Origin: Verrucomicrobium sp. GAS474
GTDB taxonomy: Bacteria > Verrucomicrobiota > Verrucomicrobiia > Methylacidiphilales > GAS474
Length of the DNA: 64,000 nucleotides
Assembly: GCF_900105685.1 (NCBI RefSeq)
Contig: NZ_LT629781.1
Location: 2,790,001 to 2,854,000 of the forward strand
Direction of reading: 5' to 3'
Every line of letters starts with the position of its first letter. Positions within the stretch are counted from its first letter, which is position 1. Positions 54,501 through 61,424 of the stretch are shown here, in pieces. A program made the translations under genes and the position numbers. The notes beneath the pieces are model-generated. The model had not been told where the DNA came from. It saw only the letters and a list, made by a program, of their open reading frames with translations, and did no database searches.

Positions 54501-55142
54501 GGAGCTGCTGATCCCGCGCACGATGATCCAGCTGGCCAGCGCCACGATGAGGAAGGCGGCGAGGGTGCCCCAGGTGATCGTGAGCCCGGTCAGGCTCTGG
54601 GCCGACGTGGCCCGTTCCTTGCGGTCGGCGAGCAGCCGCGATTCCTGGGCCTCCATCTTCTGGATGGTGAGGCGGCAGAACTCCATGTCCTGCTGGCCCT
54701 TCGCGAAGAGGGCGACCTCGTCGAGGCCGATCTTTCCCTTGGCCTGGAAAATATGGAGGACCCGCTGGAGGAGCTCCATCCGCTCGGCAAGGACCGGTTC
54801 CAGGTCATCGAGGTTGGCCTGCTGGGAGGCGTTATCCTTCGTGAGGGTGCGGATCTGCTGGAGGTCGTCGAGGACGAAGGGAGAGAGTTCGTCGAACCGG
54901 TTGAGGAGGCCCGGAAGCCGGGTGAGAAGGAAGCCGCGCTGGCTGCTCTCCGCCTCGGTGAGGTGCGCGGAGAGGCTCTCCATCTTCTGGAGGACGAGGG
55001 CGGTATGCTCGACCCACTCCGAATCGGAGTTCAGCTGCTTGAGATTATGAAAGGAGACGACGCCGATGAGGAGCAGGGAAACCAGCACCAAACCGTAGCC
55101 GATACTGATTTTGACGCCGATAGAGAGTTTCATCACTGCCAT
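51573..55142 (-). CDS. Hybrid sensor kinase with CHASE3, HAMP, GAF, HisKA, ATPase and three receivers
   Basis: A 1189-residue membrane sensor. Helix 1 (~11–30), a CHASE3-like extracytoplasmic domain (~35–180), helix 2 (~188–209), HAMP (to ~262), GAF (~275–430), a long coiled coil with heptad repeats LRQTNEELQQTNEEL (~440–515), HisKA with phospho-His526 in MSHELRTPLNS, HATPase with GGTGLGLSISREIARLLGG, then three receivers whose Asp residues sit in ITLDLGLPD, IILDLGLPD and VLMDIMMPEMDG. Layout resembles kinases that integrate an external signal with several phosphorelay branches. It heads a four-gene overlapping operon. Confidence 0.94.
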   Translation of the reverse strand: MAVMKLSIGVKISIGYGLVLVSLLLIGVVSFHNLKQLNSDSEWVEHTALVLQKMESLSAHLTEAESSQRGFLLTRLPGLLNRFDELSPFVLDDLQQIRTLTKDNASQQANLDDLEPVLAERMELLQRVLHIFQAKGKIGLDEVALFAKGQQDMEFCRLTIQKMEAQESRLLADRKERATSAQSLTGLTITWGTLAAFLIVALASWIIVRGISSSLRTLTNAATKIGAGDYSKRADVIARDEIGQLATVFNQMADQVEQRQDQLAKQEWLKGNLAHFNSLFQGKRSLQEVCQTLVSQLAAILDTRRASLYLAQSVPGTSGGKPQFALRWQAGFAVPEERRAIRPGEGLLGQCFLEKKPFFIDDVPRDYFTIGSTLGEALPRSLVLLPILFEDKAKGVLELAFFRELTELQKNFLVQLLNGFGLVLSAIEANLRTEELLTQAEILSSNLQTQQEELRQTNEELQQTNEELGQANTELEERTRRLDEQRVEMERKNREIEEAQQALEEKAGQLAQTSKYKSEFLANMSHELRTPLNSLLILSNILVENSERNLSEKQIQYAETIRGAGNDLLQLINDILDLAKIESGTVGIEIGDLVYVDLAHSIERAFRPMAEAKKLDFTIDLDPNLPDSLRTDVRRVHQVVKNLLSNAFKFTEQGVVHLKVGIAPNGEIAFSVKDSGIGISEEKQQIIFEAFQQAESGTARRYGGTGLGLSISREIARLLGGSLRVSSTLGQGSTFILTLPATLAAASDAAAPSPQRPASAWEPKPRIGHGHAPAASAQPQELASESGGVEDDRANISPEDLVLLVVEDDANFAGLMADFAHGKGFKVVITRQAGSVPLLAERFKPAAITLDLGLPDREGWVVLDQLKHSAATRHIPVHIMSVREERERGLKLGAVSYLKKPVTKEQIDGMLGQVKEFAARSVKNLLIVEDDERQRKSLIELIGNGDVVTTAVGTGLAALAAIEEKHYDCIILDLGLPDIGGLDLIRRIKDHPGGENLPIIIYTGRSLTEAEERDLKQFSEAIIIKNVKSPERLLDETALFLHRVQSKLPERKRQAIELARQEDSILAEQAVLIVDDDPRNIFSITAGLEQYRMQVLYANNGREGIEMVEKHPEIRAVLMDIMMPEMDGFEAMRRIRANPKYHDLPILAITAKAMKGDREKCLDAGASDYVTKPVDMEQLRSLLRVWLYK

Positions 55143-55291
55143 GCATAAGCGAAGACGGCGTGAATTCCAAATATGGAATCGACGCGCGGCTCACTTCTTT
55201 CTCCCTCCCCTTATTGCCTTGGAAGTCGGCAATAGGACAAAGATAGCCCAAAAAAGCCCAGCAAGAAAAGGTCAAATCGCGCCATGGGAAA

Positions 55292-56665
55292 CTATTTGCC
55301 AATCCCGTCGGGGGCGAAGAGCTCGGTCCAGCCGAGCTTGAGGAGCGTCCCGGGAGAGTGGAACAGGGCGGCGCGGAGGCGGGGGGTGAAGTCTTCTTTC
55401 GGCTTTTCGATCGTCCCGGAGAGGGCGATCTCGGTCCAGCGGAAGCCATCGCGTTCTTCGGGGAAAAGGGTGACGCCGTGCTTCGGCAGCCACTTCAAGT
55501 CGTCGGGTCGGAGGCCGAAACGGATGGTGCCGGAGAGGACGCCGCCCTCGACGTGGACGTTGCCGTTCAGGGAGGCGAGGCCGGGGACCTCGACGGCAAT
55601 GTCGGTGATGTCGGCGGCCGGATCCCGCCAGCGCCAGGCGAGCGAGACGCGGGAGAAGTGGAGGTCGCGGAAAGCGGGATTCCCGCTGAAAAGGGCGAGC
55701 TGGTCGAGGAGGGGCAGATGGGAGGCCGTCCCGTCGTTCACCCGGAGCGCGCCGTCGCCGTGCGATTTTTCGAGGCGGGTGCCATCCCCATCCCAGGCGG
55801 CCTCGCCGTCGACCGTACCCGCGATCCGGTGCGACCAGTCCTCGGGAAGCCAGGCCGAGAGAGGCATGCGGTCGAACTTGGTTTGCAATACCAGCGATTT
55901 GTCCTGCTGGAGCCCGGCCTTGCCCGAGAGGTAGAAGCGGCCCGGATCGGCGGGATCGGCGGGGGCGAGGACGACGTGCTCCAGCGTCAGCCACGGCTTG
56001 CTCAACGTCGCGGACACTTCGGCGAGGCGGAGCGGGGGGAGGGGAGGGAAGTCGAGCGCCCCGCTGCCGTCGTAGCTCTCGAAGCGCCAATCCTTCTTTC
56101 CGTAGGGGGTGATGAGGACCCGGATATGATGGATGCCGCCGGTCTGGCCCCGGAAGTTCCAGAGGACCTCGCCGCTCTCGCAGCGGACCTCCTTGAGGTA
56201 GATCCGCTTCGGCATGAGGAAGGCGTACCACGGCTTCTTCTTCACGGGCAGGGGGATCTTCGCGGCTTGGTCGGCCTTGCGGAGGGTGATCGACGCGTGG
56301 TCGAGGGAGACCCAGTCGAGGGTCCAGCGGCGGAGGAGGACGCCCCACGGGTTGAAGCGGCCCGCGATGCCGTCGGCGTCGAGGGCGGCGATGCTCTCCC
56401 CCGGGCGGCCGACGCTCCGCCAGCCCGCCGTCGTCACCTCGAGGCCGTCGGGATGGAAGAGATCGTATTTCCCCTCGACCTTCAATCCGTGGGAGGTCGA
56501 CTCGGAGACCCTGTCGCGGAAGAGGTCGCTGGCAACGTAGGCGGTGAGCCGTTCCCCGACCAGGAATCCCCCCGCGATGCCGACCGCGAGGAGGAGCAGC
56601 AAGACGGCCGCGCTCCAGGCGAGGCCCCGGCGATGCTGGTTGAGGAAGGAAACGAAGAAGGCCAC
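55292..56665 (-). CDS. AsmA-like membrane-anchored envelope protein
   Basis: A 457-residue protein with one N-terminal helix (LAWSAAVLLLLLAVGIAGGF) and a long beta-rich periplasmic part containing repeated short strands (SLDHASITLRKAD, VSLAWRWRDPAADITDIAVE, LSGTIRFGLRPDDLKW). This is the pattern of AsmA/DUF3971 bridge-type proteins implicated in lipid traffic between membranes. Assignment is by architecture; no hallmark motif is visible. It lies between the amylase gene and the signalling operon on the same strand, separated by 54 and 149 bases. Confidence 0.6.
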   Translation of the reverse strand: MAFFVSFLNQHRRGLAWSAAVLLLLLAVGIAGGFLVGERLTAYVASDLFRDRVSESTSHGLKVEGKYDLFHPDGLEVTTAGWRSVGRPGESIAALDADGIAGRFNPWGVLLRRWTLDWVSLDHASITLRKADQAAKIPLPVKKKPWYAFLMPKRIYLKEVRCESGEVLWNFRGQTGGIHHIRVLITPYGKKDWRFESYDGSGALDFPPLPPLRLAEVSATLSKPWLTLEHVVLAPADPADPGRFYLSGKAGLQQDKSLVLQTKFDRMPLSAWLPEDWSHRIAGTVDGEAAWDGDGTRLEKSHGDGALRVNDGTASHLPLLDQLALFSGNPAFRDLHFSRVSLAWRWRDPAADITDIAVEVPGLASLNGNVHVEGGVLSGTIRFGLRPDDLKWLPKHGVTLFPEERDGFRWTEIALSGTIEKPKEDFTPRLRAALFHSPGTLLKLGWTELFAPDGIGK

Positions 56666-56719
56666 TTACCCACGTTAACGCAGTTTCAACGCATTGCGAA
56701 TCGCAAGGAAGCGGGGGCC

Positions 56720-58630
56720 TTACGATTCCCAGACGTCGCGCCACTTGGCCATCCCCTCGTACGGGAGCGGGCGGCGGCGGGTGGTCCGGTTTTCTCGGCG
56801 GGGCTGATCGATGCCCTCGTCGGCGAAGAGGACGAATTTGTAGGCGATGGTGATCCCCGCGCTCGCCTCGAAGACGAGCTGGCCGAACCACGTCGTCCCG
56901 TTCACGTAATCGAGCGGCACCGCGCGGCTCAGATCCCATTCCCCCAGCTCCGGGCAGTTCCCGATGACGGCGATCCGTTCCCCCGGCTGGGTGTGGATGC
57001 CGTTGAGTTGAAGGTGGATCACGGTCTTTCCGGTCACCACCTGGCCGATCCAGCTCAGGACGATCGCCTCCTGGGCCGCGAGGGAGACGTTCTCGATCGC
57101 CCCGTCCCGGACGGTGAGTTCCCGTCCGGTGAGGAGGCATCGGTGGAGGCCGTCGGAGAGGGAGGTCTCGATCCGGGGGACGGTGACCTCGCCGCCCTTG
57201 TTGAGAAGGGTGAAGCACCGGGAGTCGCGGTAGACGCGGGTGAAGGCGAACAGGTCCTTGGTGACGTAACGCTCCCGCTGGGCGCCCCATTGGATGGCGG
57301 GATTGTGTTTCCGCTCGTCGGAGAGGATCTTCAGGACACGGGTCATCTCGGTCGGTGCCCATCCGCTCATCATGGGGCGGTTGTAGGGATCCTCGCCGCC
57401 GTCGGTGTCGTTGTGGAGGTATTGTTCGGCCCCGTAATAGATGCAGGGGATGCCGCGGCAGGTCATGAGGAGGATGTGGGCCAGCCGATGGGTCGCATCG
57501 GAAGCGCCGAGGGACTGGAAGCGGGGCATGTCGTGATTCTCGCAGAAGGTGACGAGCTCATTCGCACCCCGGTAGCGGATGCCCTTCTCGAAGACCTGCT
57601 GGACCGCGCCGAAGCCGTCCGGATGGTTCTGGGCCAGCGCCGCCCGCACGGCGTAGCAGAGGCCGAAGTCGAGGGTCGTCATCCCCGATTTGTTCGCAAA
57701 CTCGACCGACTCCGGGACCTCGGGATCGCTCGCGTACCATTCGCCGAAGATGAAGAGGTCGGGCTTGTGGAACTGCCACTCGGAGGTCACCTCCTGCCAG
57801 AACCAGAGCGGCATGTGCTTCACCGTGTCGATCCGGAGGGAATCGACCCCGCGGTCCAGCCACGCCTTGATCGTCTCGACGATGTAGCGGCGGTAGAGAA
57901 TGTTGTTCTCGTTGAAGGTCGCCAACCCGGCCAGCTCGCAGTTCTTCACCTGCCAGTCGTCCTGCCAGTTCGTGACCTCGCCGTAATGGTGGTACCAATG
58001 GTCCTTGTCGTCATTGAAGTCGGCGACCAGCTTGCCGTCATCGTAGAGCTTGCCCTTGCCGTTCGGGGTTTCGGGGTTGCTGTGGTTGCAGACGATATCG
58101 AGGATGAACTTCATCCCGCGCCGGTGGAGCTGGTCGAGGAGTTCGTCGAAGACGGTGTGGGGATGGCTGAAGAGATGGACCTCGTCGGGCTGGTTCACCC
58201 AGCGGGAGTTGAGCTTCTTGAAATCCTGGGCCCAGTAGCCGTGCATCGGGGCGTTGCCGCCGAACATCCCTTCGACCTGCTCGAAGAGGGGCGTGCACCA
58301 GATCGCGGTCACCCCCATCGCCTGGAGGTAATCGAGCTTGTCGATCACGCCCTGAAGGTCGCCGCCCCAGTATTTGCGCCAGTCCTTGTGCTCCAGGTCG
58401 TCGAGCGTCGGATCGAGGAGACCCTGCTTCGGTCCCGCGCCGTTGAGGAAGCGGTCGACGACGATGAAGTAGATGGTTTCGCTGCGGAACTCGGCGTCGG
58501 AGACCCGCAGGAGGACATCCGTTTCCGCGGGGTAGGGGGTGGAAGGCACCCTCCACTTTACACGCCCTCTCGCGGAACGCAAAAAAGAAGGGCTCGCCCT
58601 TTCCGGCGGCGGCTCGCTCCGATTGCGCAT
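56720..58630 (-). CDS. GH13 alpha-amylase-family enzyme with C-terminal CBM20-like domain
   Basis: A 636-residue glycoside hydrolase. GH13 regions in order: DIVCNHSNPE (I), SLRIDTVKHMP with nucleophile Asp (II), IFGEWYASDP with acid/base Glu (III) and FCENHDMPRFQ with the third Asp (IV). The C-terminal ~100 residues (VIHLQLNGIHTQPGERIAVI, WDLSRAVPL) look like a CBM20 starch-binding domain. No signal peptide is evident from the ATG at 58630; a GTG at 58549 next to a GGAGG box is an alternative start. Likely acts on alpha-glucans or maltodextrins. Confidence 0.88.
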   Translation of the reverse strand: MRNRSEPPPERASPSFLRSARGRVKWRVPSTPYPAETDVLLRVSDAEFRSETIYFIVVDRFLNGAGPKQGLLDPTLDDLEHKDWRKYWGGDLQGVIDKLDYLQAMGVTAIWCTPLFEQVEGMFGGNAPMHGYWAQDFKKLNSRWVNQPDEVHLFSHPHTVFDELLDQLHRRGMKFILDIVCNHSNPETPNGKGKLYDDGKLVADFNDDKDHWYHHYGEVTNWQDDWQVKNCELAGLATFNENNILYRRYIVETIKAWLDRGVDSLRIDTVKHMPLWFWQEVTSEWQFHKPDLFIFGEWYASDPEVPESVEFANKSGMTTLDFGLCYAVRAALAQNHPDGFGAVQQVFEKGIRYRGANELVTFCENHDMPRFQSLGASDATHRLAHILLMTCRGIPCIYYGAEQYLHNDTDGGEDPYNRPMMSGWAPTEMTRVLKILSDERKHNPAIQWGAQRERYVTKDLFAFTRVYRDSRCFTLLNKGGEVTVPRIETSLSDGLHRCLLTGRELTVRDGAIENVSLAAQEAIVLSWIGQVVTGKTVIHLQLNGIHTQPGERIAVIGNCPELGEWDLSRAVPLDYVNGTTWFGQLVFEASAGITIAYKFVLFADEGIDQPRRENRTTRRRPLPYEGMAKWRDVWES

Positions 58631-58656
58631 CGGCGCGGAGGCGCTTAAATTAAGGG

Positions 58657-59337
58657 ATGAAAGCCATCGCTGAAAACCTTTGGATCGAGCACTTCGACCT
58701 CAACGTCCTCGGCGGACACCTTGGCCGGGTGGTCACGGTGATCCGGCTGAAGACGGGGGAACTGATCATCCACTCGACCGCTCCGTTTTCCCGCGCCCAC
58801 GTCGCGGAGATCGAGGCGCTGGGCCGTCCCTCGTGGCTCGTCGACTCGATGCTGCGGCACGACACCTTTGCGAAAGAGGGCCGCGCCGCCTTCCCCTACC
58901 TGCCCTACCTCGCGCCCGAGGGGTTTGCCGAGGCGGCCCATGTCAACGCCCGGCCCCTTCTGCCGCCTCCCGCCGCGTGGAGGGGCGAGGTCGAGGTGCT
59001 GCTGATCGAGGGGATGCCGAAGGCGAAAGAGCACGTCTTCCTTCACATCCCCTCCCGGACGCTGATCGTCGCCGACTTGGTCTTCAATTTCGGTCCTTCC
59101 TCGGGATGGACCCATTTCCTCCGGGAAAAGGTCGTCGGCATCCACGACCATCCCGACGTGGCGCGGAACCTGCCCGGCCAGATCGAGGACCGGGCCGCCT
59201 TCGACCGCTCGGTGCGGAGGATGCTCGAATGGGATTTCGACCGGATCATCGCCGGGCACAACGAAGTCGTGGAGACCGGCGGCAAGGAAGGCCTGCGCCG
59301 GGCCCTCGCCAATCACGACGTCCTCCCCGCCGGATAA
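58657..59337 (+). CDS. DUF4336-like metallo-beta-lactamase-fold protein
   Basis: A 226-residue protein that starts like the DUF4336 group (MKAIAENLWIEHFDLNVLGG) and carries a degenerate lactamase-type pattern: LIIHSTAPFS, SMLRHDTFAKEG, TLIVADLVFNF and IIAGHNEVVE. The HxHxDH zinc signature of active hydrolases is missing. Its function is unknown. Divergent from the amylase gene, 26 bases between start codons, so promoters must overlap the coding ends. Confidence 0.7.
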   Translation: MKAIAENLWIEHFDLNVLGGHLGRVVTVIRLKTGELIIHSTAPFSRAHVAEIEALGRPSWLVDSMLRHDTFAKEGRAAFPYLPYLAPEGFAEAAHVNARPLLPPPAAWRGEVEVLLIEGMPKAKEHVFLHIPSRTLIVADLVFNFGPSSGWTHFLREKVVGIHDHPDVARNLPGQIEDRAAFDRSVRRMLEWDFDRIIAGHNEVVETGGKEGLRRALANHDVLPAG

Positions 59338-59350
59338 GCCGCCGCTCCGC

Positions 59351-59377
59351 CACCCTCTTTCGTGCGAAAGAAGGGTG
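59351..59377. other. Hairpin between the DUF4336-like and PfpI genes
   Basis: CACCCTCTTTCG and CGAAAGAAGGGTG pair with one bulged base around TG. It follows the DUF4336-like stop by 13 bases and lacks a U-tract, so it may end the transcript only with help, or stabilise the 3' end. Confidence 0.4.
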
Positions 59378-59504
59378 CCAACGATGCAGGCTGCAACCCG
59401 GAGGGCAGGGGAGGGAAAGGGGGTTGATCGGAAAGTCGCTGGAATCAAGCGGCTTACGCCTGAATCCCGGACGCTGGCACGTGATCTGATCCTCCCCTTT
59501 TATT

Positions 59505-60071
59505 ATGACTACATACCGCTTGGATGGAAAAAAGATCGCCGTGGTCGTCGCCGACGGCTTCGAGCAAAGCGAATTTCAAAAGCCGGTCAACGCCTTGCGC
59601 GACGCGGGAGCCGAGGTCACCGTGATTTCGACCAATGAGCAGGAAGTCAAAGGCTGGAGCGACCATAACTGGGGAGCCTCGATCCTGGTTGATCTCCCTA
59701 TCGGAAACGCCACCTGCGACGACTACGACGGCCTCCTGCTTCCCGGAGGTGTGATGAATCCCGACACGCTCCGCCAGGATCAGGACGTGGTCGATTTCGT
59801 CCGCGACTTCTTCGACCAGGGCAAGCCCGTCGCCGCGATCTGCCACGGTCCCCAATTGCTGATTGAGGCCGATGTCGTCGAGGACCGCAAGCTGACCTCT
59901 TACCCCTCGATCCGCACCGACCTCGAAAACGCCGGCGCCGAATGGGTCGACGAGGAAGTCGTCGTCGACCAGGGCCTCGTCACCAGCCGTAGCCCCGCCG
60001 ACATCCCGGCCTTCAACGCCAAGATGGTCGAGGAATTCGCCGAGGGCATCCACTCCGGCCAGCACGCCTAG
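59505..60071 (+). CDS. DJ-1/PfpI-family protein (YhbO-like)
   Basis: A 188-residue cytosolic protein with the class I glutamine-amidotransferase-like fold. The nucleophile elbow is AAICHGPQLL (Cys), with the family's GLLLPGGVMNPDTLR and the acidic residue in ADGFEQSEF. This subgroup includes YhbO and PfpI, linked to stress resistance and proposed to act as protease or deglycase. It is followed by BON and glycine-zipper genes, which also suggest a stress cluster. Confidence 0.92.
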   Translation: MTTYRLDGKKIAVVVADGFEQSEFQKPVNALRDAGAEVTVISTNEQEVKGWSDHNWGASILVDLPIGNATCDDYDGLLLPGGVMNPDTLRQDQDVVDFVRDFFDQGKPVAAICHGPQLLIEADVVEDRKLTSYPSIRTDLENAGAEWVDEEVVVDQGLVTSRSPADIPAFNAKMVEEFAEGIHSGQHA

Positions 60072-60134
60072 AAAGGCCCCGCCCCCCGATCCTTTCCCGC
60101 AACAACCCTAGAAACAAATACCGAATCACCCTCC

Positions 60135-60629
60135 ATGAAGACCTCCTTGAAGATCGTCGCCCTCGCGGGCGCCGCCGCCACCCTCTCCCTGGGCAACATG
60201 TCCCTCGTCGCGCAAACTCAGTCGAGCCCGAGCAGCAAGAGTGCCTCCTCCGATACCTCCAGCAGCGCCGCCACCGCGGCCACCGAAGGAGCCCAGACCT
60301 CGAAGGACAACGTCGCCACGACGACCGCGAAGCAGACCCAGGACCGCAACGAATCGACCGTCCCCGTCATCCAGTCGACCGCCTCCGACGATCTGAAGGT
60401 CACCCAAGACATCAAGCAGGCCCTGAAGAACGACCCGAACCTCTCCCTGAAAGCCAAGCACGCCCGCGTCGTCACCACCGCCAACGGCGAGGTCTACCTC
60501 TGGGGCAAAGTGAAGAGCCAGGAAGAAGAGCAGCGCGTCATCGCGATCGCCAGCCCCCTCGTCGGCAACCGCGTCCTCAAGAGCAAGCTCCAGCAGCCCC
60601 TCGGCGACAAGCCGACGCAGAACAAGTAA
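60135..60629 (+). CDS. Secreted BON-domain protein
   Basis: A 164-residue exported protein: signal peptide about 1–27 (ALAGAAATLSLGNMSLVAQ), a Ser/Thr/Ala-rich linker (~28–75), and one BON domain (~85–160) with DLKVTQDIKQALKNDP and VVTTANGEVYLWGKVKSQEE. BON domains, as in OsmY, bind membranes or envelope components under osmotic stress. The linker composition suggests it is flexible. A terminator follows at 60662. Confidence 0.82.
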   Translation: MKTSLKIVALAGAAATLSLGNMSLVAQTQSSPSSKSASSDTSSSAATAATEGAQTSKDNVATTTAKQTQDRNESTVPVIQSTASDDLKVTQDIKQALKNDPNLSLKAKHARVVTTANGEVYLWGKVKSQEEEQRVIAIASPLVGNRVLKSKLQQPLGDKPTQNK

Positions 60630-60661
60630 TACGCCGCATCCAACACGTCGTCACATCGCCG

Positions 60662-60697
60662 CGTCCCGATCATCGCGATCGGGGCGCAGTCTTTTTT
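60662..60697 (+). terminator. Rho-independent terminator after the BON gene
   Basis: CGTCCCGATC and GATCGGGGCG form a 10-bp stem (one G·U) around ATCGC, then CAGTC and TTTTTT. It lies 33 bases past the stop. Confidence 0.78.
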
Positions 60698-60763
60698 GAT
60701 GCGGTATCAGGAGAGGCGAACTGACCGGGGGCCATCTTTTAAAGACGTTATCGAAAGATTCCT

Positions 60764-61321
60764 CTAAAGGATCGTGGCGGGCTTTTGCTGGTCGATACTC
60801 GTGGTCGTGTTCGTCGTCGAGATATCGGTCGCCCCGATTTCCTCGAACATGGCGCGCACTTCCTTTGCCTGGACCGAGTCGATGCAATGAACCGCCATGA
60901 GCGTCTTTCCCTTGCGCACCTTTTCGTCATAGGTCCCTGCCTCGTATTCGGTCAAGCCGAAGCCGATGAGGCCGCCGCCGATACCTCCCACGGCTGCGCC
61001 CACTGCCGCGCCGCTGAGAGCGGTCATGACGGGGCCGGCTGCCAGGAATGGCCCGACGCCGGGGATGACCAGCAGGCCGAGGCCCAACAGAAAACCGCCG
61101 ACACCGCCGAGAACACCCAAGGCGGTGCCGCCGACAACGGCACCTTCGGGGGCTTTCGTTGAGTTCACCGAGGAAAGCTTATTCGTTCCGGGGGCATTGA
61201 GATAAAGGAGGGAGATCGAATCGGGGAGGATGGCGGCATCGCGAAAGCGATAGACTGCGAATTCGACCTGCTCGGCATCGGAAACAAGAGCAAAGACGGT
61301 GGGTGTTTTGACGGTGATCAT
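60764..61321 (-). CDS. Glycine-zipper membrane protein, stress-protein 17M-like
   Basis: A 185-residue protein with an N-terminal alpha/beta segment (TPTVFALVSDAEQVEFAVYR), a central Gly/Ala-rich stretch (~60–120: GGTALGVLGGVGGFLLGLGL, then AAVGAAVGGIGGGLIGF) of two or more helices, and a C-terminal ferredoxin-like half (LMAVHCIDSVQAKEVRAMFE, IGATDIS). This matches the layout of YflT-like general stress proteins with an inserted glycine zipper. Convergent with the BON gene. Confidence 0.65.
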   Translation of the reverse strand: MITVKTPTVFALVSDAEQVEFAVYRFRDAAILPDSISLLYLNAPGTNKLSSVNSTKAPEGAVVGGTALGVLGGVGGFLLGLGLLVIPGVGPFLAAGPVMTALSGAAVGAAVGGIGGGLIGFGLTEYEAGTYDEKVRKGKTLMAVHCIDSVQAKEVRAMFEEIGATDISTTNTTTSIDQQKPATIL

Positions 61322-61424
61322 AAGGGATGGGTCAATATTAAGGAAGAAGCGGGTGGATATCTATGGGTCTACTCCCCGTGTCGATTGCATGATCGGGCAG
61401 AGGATCGAAAACGTGGAGACCCGA

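Noticed and set aside
51717-55148. Open frame of 1143 codons opposite the hybrid kinase
   Set aside because: Same shadow effect; the composition is acidic and repetitive, and the minus-strand frame carries complete kinase and receiver motifs.
58657-59337. Missing zinc motif in the DUF4336-like protein considered as a notable loss
   Set aside because: The DUF4336-like group generally lacks the full HxHxDH signature, so this is likely usual for the family.
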